Part shown: positions 27,846 to 34,114 of the stretch, in pieces
How the letters are laid out: every line of letters starts with the position of its first letter
Numbering within the stretch: the first letter of the stretch is position 1
NCBI GenBank assembly: GCA_017404665.1
Contig: JAFRBX010000021.1
Coordinates: 1 to 34,114 of the forward strand
DNA length: 34,114 bases
From: Ruminococcus sp.
GTDB lineage: Bacteria; Bacillota; Clostridia; Oscillospirales; Acutalibacteraceae
Direction of reading: 5' to 3'
Position numbers and translations under genes: made by a program
Notes under the pieces: model-generated
Databases searched by the model: none
What the model saw: the letters and a program-made list of their open reading frames with translations, nothing else
What the model was told of the DNA's origin: nothing

Positions 27846-27919
27846 ATAGGTTGTAAAATAAGGAAGTGTGCGCTTGTACATTTAAAAGCAAGCGTTGATG
27901 AAAAAACCAAGGTGATTGT

Positions 27920-29740
27920 ATGGCTAAAAGAGAAAACCTGCGCAATATCGCGATCATTGCGCATGTAGACCACGGTAAGACCACGCTGGTAGACCAGCTG
28001 CTGCGCCAGTCGGGTATTTTCCGCTCGAACGAGGTTGTCAACGAACGCGTCATGGACTCGAACGATCTCGAACGCGAGCGCGGCATCACGATCCTGTCCA
28101 AAAACACCTCCGTTATGTACGGAGATACCAAGATCAATATCGTCGATACGCCCGGACATGCCGATTTCGGCGGCGAGGTGGAGCGCATTCTGATGATGGT
28201 CGACGGCGTTCTGCTGCTCGTCGACGCCTTTGAGGGCTGTATGCCGCAGACGCGCTTTGTGCTGAAAAAGGCGCTGGGACTGGGCAAAAAGCCGCTGGTG
28301 GTAGTCAACAAGATCGACCGCGACGGCGCAAGACCCGAGGAGGTCATCGACGAGGTGCTCGACCTGTTTATCGAGCTCGGCGCTGATGACGATCAGCTCG
28401 AATTCCCTGTTGTCTACGCTTCGGCGCGCGAGGGTGTATCCTCGCTCGACCCGTACGCAATGACGCCGGATATGAAGTCGCTGTTTGAGGCGATCATCCG
28501 CGAAATCCCCGCGCCCGATGGCGAGGTCGACGCGCCGCTGCAGCTGCTGGTGTCCAATATCGAAGCGGACGAGTACGTCGGACGCATCGGCATCGGCAGA
28601 GTCGAGCGAGGCAGGGTGAAATCCGGTCAGCAGGCAGTGCTGTGCCATCAGGACGGTACCACCACCAACGTCAAGGTCAGCAAGCTCTATGAGTTCGACG
28701 GCTTGAAGCGTGTCGAATGTGAAGAAGCCGAGATGGGCGATATCGTATGCGTATCCGGTATCGCGGACATCAACATCGGCGAGACTATCTGCACTCCCGA
28801 TAATATCGAACCGCTGCCGTTCGTCAAGATCGACGAGCCGACCGTTTCGATGAACTTTATCGTCAATAATTCTCCCTTCGCGGGCAGAGAGGGCAAGTAT
28901 GTCACCTCCCGCAATATCCGCGACAGACTGTTCAAGGAAGTCGAAACGAATGTAGCGCTCCGCGTCGAGGAGACTGATTCCGCCGACACCTTCAAGGTCA
29001 GCGGCAGAGGAGAGCTGCATCTTTCCATTCTGATCGAGACCATGCGCCGCGAGGGCTATGAGTTTCAGGTCAGCCGTCCGCAGGTCATCACCAAGATGAT
29101 CGACGGCGTGCTGCATGAGCCGATCGAATACCTGATGATCGAGGTGCCCGAGAACTATGTCGGCGCCGTGATGGAAAAGCTCGGCTCCCGCAAGGCGGAG
29201 CTGATCAACATGGGTGCGCGCGAGGGCGGCGCAACGCACATCGAGTTCCGCATCCCGTCCCGCGGACTGATGGGCTACCGTCCCGAGTTTTTGACCGATA
29301 CCAACGGCAACGGCATCATGAACCACGTTTTCGACTCCTATGAGCCGTATAAGGGCGATATCGTGACCCGCCATCAGGGTTCTTTGATCGCGTTCGAGAC
29401 CGGCGAAACCGTCACCTACGGTCTGTTTGCGGCACAGGAACGCGGCAGACTCTTCGTTGGTCCGGGCGTAGAGGTCTATGAAGGTATGATCGTCGGCGCC
29501 TGTCCGAAGAACGAGGACATCACCGTCAACGTCTGCAAGAAGAAGCATATTACGAACACCCGTGCGTCCGGCTCCGACGACGCTCTGAAGCTGATCCCGC
29601 CGTCGGTGCTTTCGCTGGAACAGTGCCTCGAGTTCATCGCCGACGACGAGCTGGTCGAGGTCACGCCTGTCAGCATCCGTATGCGCAAGCAGATCCTGAG
29701 CAAGGAGCTGCGCATGAAGCACCAGTTTCGTAATAAGTGA
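27920..29740 (+). CDS. typA: ribosome-associated GTPase TypA/BipA
   Basis: A 606-aa translational GTPase of normal family length. The G domain shows P-loop AHVDHGKTT (14-22), switch I ERERGITI (51-58), DTPGH (76-80) and NKID (130-133). EF-G-like domains II, III and V follow, then the BipA-specific C-terminal domain ([41 protein letters not shown]). TypA acts on the 50S subunit in assembly and stress adaptation, notably at low temperature. AAGGTG before the ATG is the binding site; a five-codon ORF (27898-27915) overlaps it. A heptamer array begins at its stop codon. Confidence 0.97.
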   Translation: MAKRENLRNIAIIAHVDHGKTTLVDQLLRQSGIFRSNEVVNERVMDSNDLERERGITILSKNTSVMYGDTKINIVDTPGHADFGGEVERILMMVDGVLLLVDAFEGCMPQTRFVLKKALGLGKKPLVVVNKIDRDGARPEEVIDEVLDLFIELGADDDQLEFPVVYASAREGVSSLDPYAMTPDMKSLFEAIIREIPAPDGEVDAPLQLLVSNIEADEYVGRIGIGRVERGRVKSGQQAVLCHQDGTTTNVKVSKLYEFDGLKRVECEEAEMGDIVCVSGIADINIGETICTPDNIEPLPFVKIDEPTVSMNFIVNNSPFAGREGKYVTSRNIRDRLFKEVETNVALRVEETDSADTFKVSGRGELHLSILIETMRREGYEFQVSRPQVITKMIDGVLHEPIEYLMIEVPENYVGAVMEKLGSRKAELINMGAREGGATHIEFRIPSRGLMGYRPEFLTDTNGNGIMNHVFDSYEPYKGDIVTRHQGSLIAFETGETVTYGLFAAQERGRLFVGPGVEVYEGMIVGACPKNEDITVNVCKKKHITNTRASGSDDALKLIPPSVLSLEQCLEFIADDELVEVTPVSIRMRKQILSKELRMKHQFRNK

Positions 29741-29787
29741 TCAGTGATTAGTGGTCAGTGGTCAGTTGGGACGAGCATTGCTCGTCC
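29739..29787. repeat. heptamer array plus 8-bp hairpin between typA and exonuclease
   Basis: Four heptamers (GATCAGT, GATTAGT, GGTCAGT, GGTCAGT; 29739-29766) begin within the typA stop codon. They are followed by GGACGAGC (29769-29776) and GCTCGTCC (29780-29787) around a 3-nt loop. No T-run follows, so it is probably not a terminator. It may shape translation of the next gene, whose start is only 7 nt away. Confidence 0.7.
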
Positions 29788-29793
29788 GTATAA

Positions 29794-30687
29794 ATGGTAA
29801 ACTATATGGAATACATCATCCTCGATCTGGAATTCAACGGTACCTATTCGAAGCACCGTCACAAATTTGTGAACGAGATCATCGAATTCGGCGCTGTGAA
29901 ATGCGACGAACAAATGAATATCATCGATACCTTCTCGGAATTGATCGCGCCGCAGATCGCCAAAAAGCTCAATCCGCATGTGACCGCGCTGACGCATATC
30001 ACACTGGACGAGCTCAAGGAAAGCCGCAACACTTTCTCAAAGGTCGTATCTAAGTTCCGTAAGTTTCTGGGGGATGGGGTGCTGCTGACATGGAGCAACA
30101 GTGATATTTTAGTTCTAATGGAGAATTATCACTACTTTTTCGGCAACGATAAGCTATCCTTCCTAAAGTATTATGTGAACCTGCAAAAGTACTGTGAGAG
30201 AGCGCTCGGCTACAGCGACAAAGCACATCAGCTCGGTCTGTCCGCCTGCGCGGAAACGCTGGGGATCACCTTTGAGGACGACAGCCTGCACCGCGCCTAT
30301 AACGACGCGGAGCTCAGCGCCCTGTGCTTCAAGGCGCTGTATGATTCTGAGCTGTTGAAACAATATCTGTATGTCTGCGACAATGATTTCTATCGCCGCG
30401 TGACCTTCAAGAACTACAACATCTGTGATCTGAAGGATCCCGGCATCGATAAGCGGGAGATGTACTTCAACTGTGAGGTCTGCGGCAGGCGCGCCCTGCG
30501 CCGTTCCAAATGGCGGCTGAAGAACCGTTCCTTCCGCGCGAACTTCCGCTGCCTGCGCTGTCATAAGGATTTTGAGGGACGCATCACCTTCAAGCAGTGC
30601 TACGATCATGTGAGCGTTACGAAGAAGATTGCCGAGCTGCCCCCGAAAAAGCCCAATCACACCGAACAGCATGGTAATGAACAGTAA
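29794..30687 (+). CDS. DEDDh 3'-5' exonuclease with C-terminal zinc ribbon
   Basis: A 297-aa protein. The exonuclease fold spans residues ~6-190 with Exo I Asp11/Glu13 (LDLEFN), Exo II Asp104 (WSNSDILVL) and Exo III His166/Asp171 (HRAYNDAEL). This is the full DnaQ/RNase T-like DEDDh set. Residues 227-256 carry two Cys pairs (C227/C230 and C253/C256), forming a likely zinc ribbon rich in Arg/Lys that would bind nucleic acid. The start is ATG 29794 or ATG 29806; neither has a clear Shine-Dalgarno because a hairpin occupies that position. The substrate (DNA or RNA) cannot be decided. It probably shares a transcript with typA. Confidence 0.85.
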   Translation: MVNYMEYIILDLEFNGTYSKHRHKFVNEIIEFGAVKCDEQMNIIDTFSELIAPQIAKKLNPHVTALTHITLDELKESRNTFSKVVSKFRKFLGDGVLLTWSNSDILVLMENYHYFFGNDKLSFLKYYVNLQKYCERALGYSDKAHQLGLSACAETLGITFEDDSLHRAYNDAELSALCFKALYDSELLKQYLYVCDNDFYRRVTFKNYNICDLKDPGIDKREMYFNCEVCGRRALRRSKWRLKNRSFRANFRCLRCHKDFEGRITFKQCYDHVSVTKKIAELPPKKPNHTEQHGNEQ

Positions 30688-30730
30688 ATGCTTGTCTGTT
30701 AGAAAAAACAAGATCGGCTAGGTTACAGAC

Positions 30731-30776
30731 TTCCTCCGGAATGATCATCAGGATTATTCCGGGGGAGGTTCTATTT
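30731..30776 (+). terminator. intrinsic terminator after the exonuclease gene
   Basis: CCTCCGGAAT (30733-30742) pairs with ATTCC (30756-30760) and GGAGG (30764-30768), with a three-G bulge. CTATTTTA follows. Confidence 0.8.
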
Positions 30777-30816
30777 TACGGTTTTACTGCTTCTACTGTT
30801 GAGCAAAACTTTTTTG

Positions 30817-30845
30817 TTGACTTTATTGCTTTTGTATAGTAGAAT
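30817..30845 (+). promoter_or_regulatory. promoter of the lipoprotein/dockerin/peptide 4 unit
   Basis: TTGACT (30817-30822), a 17-nt spacer, then TAGAAT (30840-30845). Transcription near 30852 leaves a leader of about 175 nt. It contains AACTC/GAGTT (near 30853-30867) and TGCTTTG/CAAAGCA hairpins. No riboswitch class is recognised. Confidence 0.8.
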
Positions 30846-31027
30846 AAACATAACTCTATATGAGTTGAAGTGTGCTTTGTGACAGTGCTGTTATTCAAAG
30901 CATACGCGGAGTATATAAATACTTCGTTCAGGCTCCGGAAGTGAAGCGTGTTTTGTTTTGATACTGCTTGCTGTTTAGCTTGACAATAGTATTTCAAACT
31001 GTGGTTTTTCGGTCAAGGTGAAAGAAT

Positions 31028-31486
31028 TTGTCTAAGATGAAAATATTATTCGCCATATTGCTTGTTGCTTTCGCTTTGTGCCTGTCAGCTTGCGGAAATA
31101 ATAAAGATTCGGCTGCAGCGTCTTCAAAAGACAGTGTGAAACAGCTGGTCGCTTCTCAGATACAGGAAACATCCCCCTCTGCCGATGCACCTGAAAACGG
31201 CGCCGACGTTGATGTCCCGTCAGAGAGCAGCGTCGATAAGGGGCGGCAGTCAGTCGTTAGCGACAGTGCGGGAGAGCAAGAAAACGATCCTGTCGACTCC
31301 GGCACCCCGTTGAGAGAGCGCGCTTCTTCACAAAAAAGCGCTGATTCCGGGTTGCAAAACAGCGGTAACGCCGCAAGCCGAAGCGGTGACAGTCAGACTT
31401 ATGAACAGGAAGCCGCCTCATCTGCGGCAGTTCCCCAAGGTCCCGGGGAGATCGATAACGCTGAGGTAAATATCAATGACCTTTAG
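31028..31486 (+). CDS. Ser-rich lipoprotein of unknown function
   Basis: A 152-aa product from TTG 31028, spaced 7 nt from AAGGTG; ATG 31037 is an alternative. A signal peptide ends in a lipobox, LSAC, with Cys22 as the lipidated residue. The remainder is low-complexity, rich in Ser, Ala, Asp, Glu and Gln, and looks unfolded, like a wall-spanning linker. No domain is recognised. Its 3' end overlaps the dockerin gene by 11 nt, so the two products are probably made together. Confidence 0.78.
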   Translation: MSKMKILFAILLVAFALCLSACGNNKDSAAASSKDSVKQLVASQIQETSPSADAPENGADVDVPSESSVDKGRQSVVSDSAGEQENDPVDSGTPLRERASSQKSADSGLQNSGNAASRSGDSQTYEQEAASSAAVPQGPGEIDNAEVNINDL

Positions 31487-31841
31487 ACTGTGCAAAATAA
31501 TCCCGGCGCTGCTGTGTGCCGCCGTGCTGTTCTCGGTCTGCTCTGTATGCGCCGCCGCTGGAAATCTGCCCGGTGACGCCGATGGGGACGGATCGGTCAC
31601 GTTGACCGACGCGACCTGCGTCCAAAGAAAGCTTGCGGGGCTGCGTACGGACGGCAGCTTTTCCGAAACGGTAGCAGACGTCGACGGTAACGGCTTGGTC
31701 GAGATCGCGGATGCTACCTTGATTCAACGGTGGCTGGCGGGGATGGAACCGCCTTATCCGATTGGGCCGCAGCCCACACAGGCGCCCACCCAGATGCCGA
31801 CGGATGAAGAAGGATGGGGGACTATCATTTTTCGCCCATGA
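31476..31841 (+). CDS. small secreted dockerin protein
   Basis: A 121-aa protein with a signal peptide (MTFRLCKII start, cleavage near CAAA/G at 28-29). A type I dockerin follows almost at once. Calcium loop 1 is D34-A-D36-G-D38-G with D45, and loop 2 is D68-V-D70-G-N72-G with D79. The helices are ATCVQRKLAGL and ATLIQRWLAGM. The C-terminal ~30 residues are Pro/Thr/Gln-rich. No catalytic or binding domain is attached, so the dockerin is essentially the whole protein. Dockerins bind cohesins of cellulosome-like complexes; no cohesin is visible in this window. Confidence 0.88.
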   Translation: MTFRLCKIIPALLCAAVLFSVCSVCAAAGNLPGDADGDGSVTLTDATCVQRKLAGLRTDGSFSETVADVDGNGLVEIADATLIQRWLAGMEPPYPIGPQPTQAPTQMPTDEEGWGTIIFRP

Positions 31842-31882
31842 CACGGTCGGCGAACAATCATAGAATTTTAGGAGGATGTCAG

Positions 31883-32056
31883 ATGAAATCTTTATATGAA
31901 CGCACAAGCTTAGTGATAACTGCGTTTGAAACGGATGATGTAATCGTGACATCCGGTGAAACGAGCCATGAGACGCTGAAAATGGAAAGAGAGAACGCTT
32001 ACGGATCTTTCGGCAGTTTTCAGAGTCCGCAAAATGCACCGGGCAGCTGGTTCTGA
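31883..32056 (+). CDS. short TS-motif peptide 4 (putative precursor peptide)
   Basis: A 57-aa peptide with GGAGG at 31871-31875 before ATG 31883. A longer in-frame start at 31814 would overlap the dockerin gene and lacks such a site. Residues 5-25 fit the shared block (Tyr, LVI, Phe, DDVIVTSG). The tail differs from the other three: GETSHETLKMEREN, then GSFGSFQSPQNAPGSWF, an aromatic Gly/Ser-rich end. No Cys, no signal peptide. As with the other copies, it lies directly downstream of an exported protein gene (41 nt). This copy is more than 8 kb from the PqqD/ABC operon, so any shared machinery would act in trans. Confidence 0.76.
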   Translation: MKSLYERTSLVITAFETDDVIVTSGETSHETLKMERENAYGSFGSFQSPQNAPGSWF

Positions 32057-32067
32057 AATTGACATGC

Positions 32068-32097
32068 AAGGGCGGACGAAGTGTTTCGCCCTTTGTT
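32068..32097 (+). terminator. terminator after peptide 4
   Basis: AAGGGCG (32068-32074) pairs with CGCCCTT (32087-32093), followed by TGTTTG. A weaker GCGC hairpin with TTTCTTTTT follows near 32119-32142. Confidence 0.7.
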
Positions 32098-32250
32098 TGT
32101 ATGTTGGGGCGATAAAATGCGCGTGATATGCGCTTTCTTTTTGCGGGAGACCGCGTGATGCTAAGGGTGACGTGTTTGGTTTATCTATCCGGACGCTGTT
32201 TGTGATCTGCGCGAGCGCCGCAATGTTTACTATATCTCAGTTCTTTTGAG

Positions 32251-32958
32251 GTGGAAGTGTATGAAAAAAAGCTGACGCCGAAGTGGTTTGTCATCATGCT
32301 GACAGGTTTGCTGTTCTCAGCGTATGCCGCATATAATGTGTTTATTCTTATCAGAGACGTTCCCCGAGGGCTGTCCTCTGTGGGAATCCTGATCAGTGCG
32401 CTGGTAGCGGCGATGTTCTTCTTGCTGGCGGGCTACGCGCTGACGTTCGCTGTAAATGTGAAAAAGAAAAGAATCCTGTTCGTGGTTGTGCGCAGAGCAA
32501 TGCTCATCATCGCGCTGTTCGTTTTATTTGCACTCAAGCTGCGTATGATAGATCGGGTCATCGCGTATCTGCAGCCGCCCGATCTGTATTCCGGCGTTGA
32601 GTTTAATACCGTTCTTTACGGCGTTTCTTACTTCCTGACGTTGACGGCTATGCTGATCTTGCTCGTCTATTGTCTCTTCATCCGCAGACGTTATTTGCTG
32701 TTTCCGAAGGCGTTTGTCAGGATGCCGGCGATCACTTTGATCTTGTTCCTGTGCAGTTTTGTTATGGATATGATCCTGCTCTATGGCTACGGGATCCCGC
32801 TGGAAGCGAGTATGCTGCGGACTGCGGTGATGCGTCCGATATTCTATCTCGGCTTTATCGGCTTATGTGTGTATTATCTGCTCCCGATGTTTCCGGTTTC
32901 ATCTTCACTGCAGTCTGATTCAGATGAAGAAGCATCTTCACAGGATTCGGCAACTTGA
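32251..32958 (+). CDS. six-helix membrane protein of unknown function
   Basis: About 235 aa from GTG 32251. GTG 32257 is equally plausible because the GAGGTGG binding site overlaps the first GTG. Six hydrophobic segments are visible: around FVIMLTGLLFSAYAAYNVF, ILISALVAAMFFLLAGYAL, AMLIIALFVLFAL, SYFLTLTAMLILLVYCLFI, ITLILFLCSFVMDMILLYG and FYLGFIGLCVYYLL. The tail is acidic and Ser-rich (SDSDEEASSQDSAT). I recognise no family. It is flanked by terminators and appears to be its own unit. Confidence 0.8.
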   Translation: MEVYEKKLTPKWFVIMLTGLLFSAYAAYNVFILIRDVPRGLSSVGILISALVAAMFFLLAGYALTFAVNVKKKRILFVVVRRAMLIIALFVLFALKLRMIDRVIAYLQPPDLYSGVEFNTVLYGVSYFLTLTAMLILLVYCLFIRRRYLLFPKAFVRMPAITLILFLCSFVMDMILLYGYGIPLEASMLRTAVMRPIFYLGFIGLCVYYLLPMFPVSSSLQSDSDEEASSQDSAT

Positions 32959-32981
32959 CACTCAATAACAAGCGTTTGTAT

Positions 32982-33018
32982 CGGCGCTTCCGTTATCTCA
33001 CGGAGGCGTCGATTTTTT
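32982..33018 (+). terminator. intrinsic terminator after the membrane protein gene
   Basis: An 11-bp stem with two G-U pairs, CGGCGCTTCCG (32982-32992) with CGGAGGCGTCG (33001-33011), is followed by ATTTTTT. The rest of the 320-bp gap to 33278 holds the next promoter and a leader. Confidence 0.9.
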
Positions 33019-33135
33019 GCGCTTGAGATATTTTGCGCAGAAGGGTATCGGTTAACATTTTATGAAAACAGAAGTGTTGCTTACAGTTCGTTTAATGATG
33101 CAGGATGAAAAATAGAACAAATATTCGAAAAATCC

Positions 33136-33164
33136 TTGATTTTCGGACTGATACCTGTTATAAT
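33136..33164 (+). promoter_or_regulatory. promoter of the coiled-coil/sigma-like gene pair
   Basis: TTGATT (33136-33141), a 17-nt spacer, then TATAAT (33159-33164), the same hexamers and spacing as upstream of the second giant gene. The ~105-nt leader contains GAAAGCG/CGCTTTC and TGAGCG/CGCTCA hairpins. Confidence 0.8.
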
Positions 33165-33278
33165 ATAATTATGAAAGCGGTGATGCTACGCTTTCTGTGG
33201 ATGTATTGAGCGGTCAACGCTCAGATCGAATACGTTCTTTTTGTGCACAATTATGAAGTTTATCGAAAGGAAAAGTAA

Positions 33279-33497
33279 ATGAATTATTGTGAATGGGCGG
33301 CCGAGTATCGGGAAAATGCCGGTCGCGTACGGAGAGTTATCGAGAAGAAAAAGGCTCTTTTGAATGACAAGAAGCTGACGAAGGATGAGCGAAAATCGAT
33401 CAGCGACGCAATCAACGCCTACCGCGCGATCTACCGCGAGCTGTTGAAGACTGCCGATCATCTGAGTCAGCGGGGCGAGCGTTACCATGAGGCGTGA
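33279..33497 (+). CDS. small coiled-coil protein of unknown function
   Basis: A 72-aa, highly charged and largely helical protein (RVRRVIEKKKALLNDKKLTKDERKSISDAINAYRAIYREL) with an AAAGGA binding site. It has no signal peptide or membrane segment and I recognise no family. Its end overlaps the next gene by 11 nt, so it is translationally coupled to a sigma-region-4-like protein. It may be a partner or modulator of it, which is inference. Confidence 0.75.
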   Translation: MNYCEWAAEYRENAGRVRRVIEKKKALLNDKKLTKDERKSISDAINAYRAIYRELLKTADHLSQRGERYHEA

Positions 33498-33783
33498 GCG
33501 GATGTTTCTGGATGACGAGAACAGCGATCTGATCGCGTACTCGTTATATCTGCACGGCTCCGATAACCGCCCCGAGCGCGAGAGGATGAAGCGAATCCTG
33601 ACCCGCGCGATCAAGCACGAGTTGACCCAGCGTCAGCGAGACTGCGTGACTATGTATTATCTGGAAGGTATGAAGATGAAGGAGATCGCCGATGCGATGA
33701 ACCTGTCAAAATCCACGGTCACTCGACATATACAGTCGGCAACGCGAAAGCTGCGCAAGGTCGCCTCGTACTACGAAAAGTAA
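33487..33783 (+). CDS. sigma-70 region 4-like DNA-binding protein
   Basis: A 98-aa protein. Residues ~46-92 form a sigma region 4/LuxR-like helix-turn-helix: LTQRQRDCVTMYYLEGMKMKEIADAMNLSKSTVTRHIQSATRKLRKV. No region 2 is present, so it is not a complete sigma factor. Such small region 4-only proteins regulate transcription in Clostridia, often in mobile elements. It overlaps the coiled-coil gene by 11 nt and is closed by a strong terminator. Confidence 0.85.
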   Translation: MRRERMFLDDENSDLIAYSLYLHGSDNRPERERMKRILTRAIKHELTQRQRDCVTMYYLEGMKMKEIADAMNLSKSTVTRHIQSATRKLRKVASYYEK

Positions 33784-33800
33784 AACCGAATACTAAAAGG

Positions 33801-33835
33801 AAAAGCGCCGCGTTTGCATACGGCGCTTTTCTTTA
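33801..33835 (+). terminator. strong intrinsic terminator
   Basis: AAAAGCGCCG (33801-33810) pairs perfectly with CGGCGCTTTT (33821-33830) over a 10-nt loop, followed by CTTTA. Beyond it, 33836-33987 is AT-rich and I see no gene. Confidence 0.93.
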
Positions 33836-33987
33836 TGTCGGCAATATAATCACTATAAAATAAGCATATGTGCAGACGCTGTAATGCTGTAATTATGATT
33901 GTTGCCGATTGTTTTTTTTATATTGCATTTTTTGGTTTGTTGTGGTATGATGACAATGCTACAACATTTTCATTTTAATAACCAAAT

Positions 33988-34114
33988 TAGGGTATAATTC
34001 CCCGCTGCTTGCAGCGAAAGAGTCTTTCGAGTATAATGTACTCGAAAGGACGGATTACAGTGGGGGAGAGTAGTTACGTATATTTATCACACAATGTGAG
34101 TAATCTTGTTTACC
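33988..34114 (+). mobile_element. left end of an IS200/IS605-type insertion sequence (partial)
   Basis: Two subterminal palindromes precede the transposase start: CGCTGC/GCAGCG (34003-34016) and CTTTCGAGTA/TACTCGAAAG (34024-34048, 5-nt loop). Hairpins at the left end are a hallmark of IS200/IS605 elements, whose Y1 transposases recognise them in single-stranded form. The exact left boundary is uncertain. The element continues past the window. Confidence 0.72.
34060..34114 (+). CDS. tnpA: IS200-like transposase, N-terminal fragment
   Basis: Only 18 codons are in the window, starting at GTG 34060: MGESSYVYLSHNVSNLVY. The SHNVSNLVY segment resembles the first strand of IS200/IS605 Y1 transposases, normally followed by the H-x-V-x-x-x-KYR block. 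The window ends before any catalytic residue, so the call rests on this short match and on the hairpins upstream. Confidence 0.68.
   Translation, partial: MGESSYVYLSHNVSNLVY

Noticed and set aside
27898-27915. Five-codon upstream ORF (MKKPR) overlapping the typA binding site
   Set aside because: It is short enough to occur by chance and has no clear binding site of its own; noted only as a curiosity.
27812-29722. 636-codon open frame antisense to typA
   Set aside because: It mirrors the typA codon pattern, and typA has full GTPase motifs; the antisense product resembles no family.
30980-31008. Second promoter with TTGACA at 30980 before the lipoprotein gene
   Set aside because: The -10 position reads GGTTTT; the TTGACT/TAGAAT promoter at 30817-30845 is far better.

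Overview
The window looks like chromosomal DNA of a gut or rumen Clostridia, most likely Oscillospirales/Ruminococcus-like. The reasons are: BspA-type leucine-rich repeats, InlB/Flg_new-type repeats and a type I dockerin on exported proteins; a Firmicutes-type Rex; clear sigma-A promoters with 17-nt spacers; strong Shine-Dalgarno sites; and roughly balanced GC. The species assignment is inference.

Layout. 1-507: repeats only (six 45-bp double-hairpin units, an inverted relative, ten heptamers). 508-19376: three exported-protein modules on the + strand. These are a 3194-aa giant repeat protein, a 539-aa leucine-rich repeat protein and a 2184-aa giant repeat protein. Each is followed within 13-18 nt by a 48-52 aa peptide gene and then a terminator. 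19502-23553: a tight + strand operon with its own promoter, encoding a PqqD-like protein, an S26-type Ser/His peptidase, an HPr-kinase-like protein that has lost its P-loop, an ABC exporter and a lipase-like hydrolase. 23559-27509 (- strand): acn-icd-rex, the oxidative TCA branch with its redox repressor. 27920-30687: typA and a DEDDh exonuclease with a zinc ribbon. 31028-32056: a lipoprotein, a dockerin-only protein and a fourth short peptide. 32251-33783: a six-helix membrane protein and a coiled-coil/sigma-region-4 pair. 33988-34114: the start of an IS200/IS605-type element, cut by the window edge.

Candidate system. The four short peptides share an ungapped block, Y-x4-[IL]-x-I-x2-[YF]-x3-D-V-I-x-T-S-[PG], followed by variable Cys-free tails. 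Every copy sits directly behind an exported protein gene. Two copies begin this block with YxxPxI, resembling the YxxPxL leader motif that PqqD-like (RRE) proteins bind in lasso-peptide pathways. The adjacent operon holds the parts expected to recognise (PqqD), cleave (S26 peptidase), possibly modify (HprK-like) and export (ABC) such a peptide. No lasso cyclase, transglutaminase-type leader protease, radical SAM enzyme or lanthipeptide synthetase is present. If this is a peptide-maturation pathway, it is not a standard class. The link between peptides and operon is inferred from motif and position.
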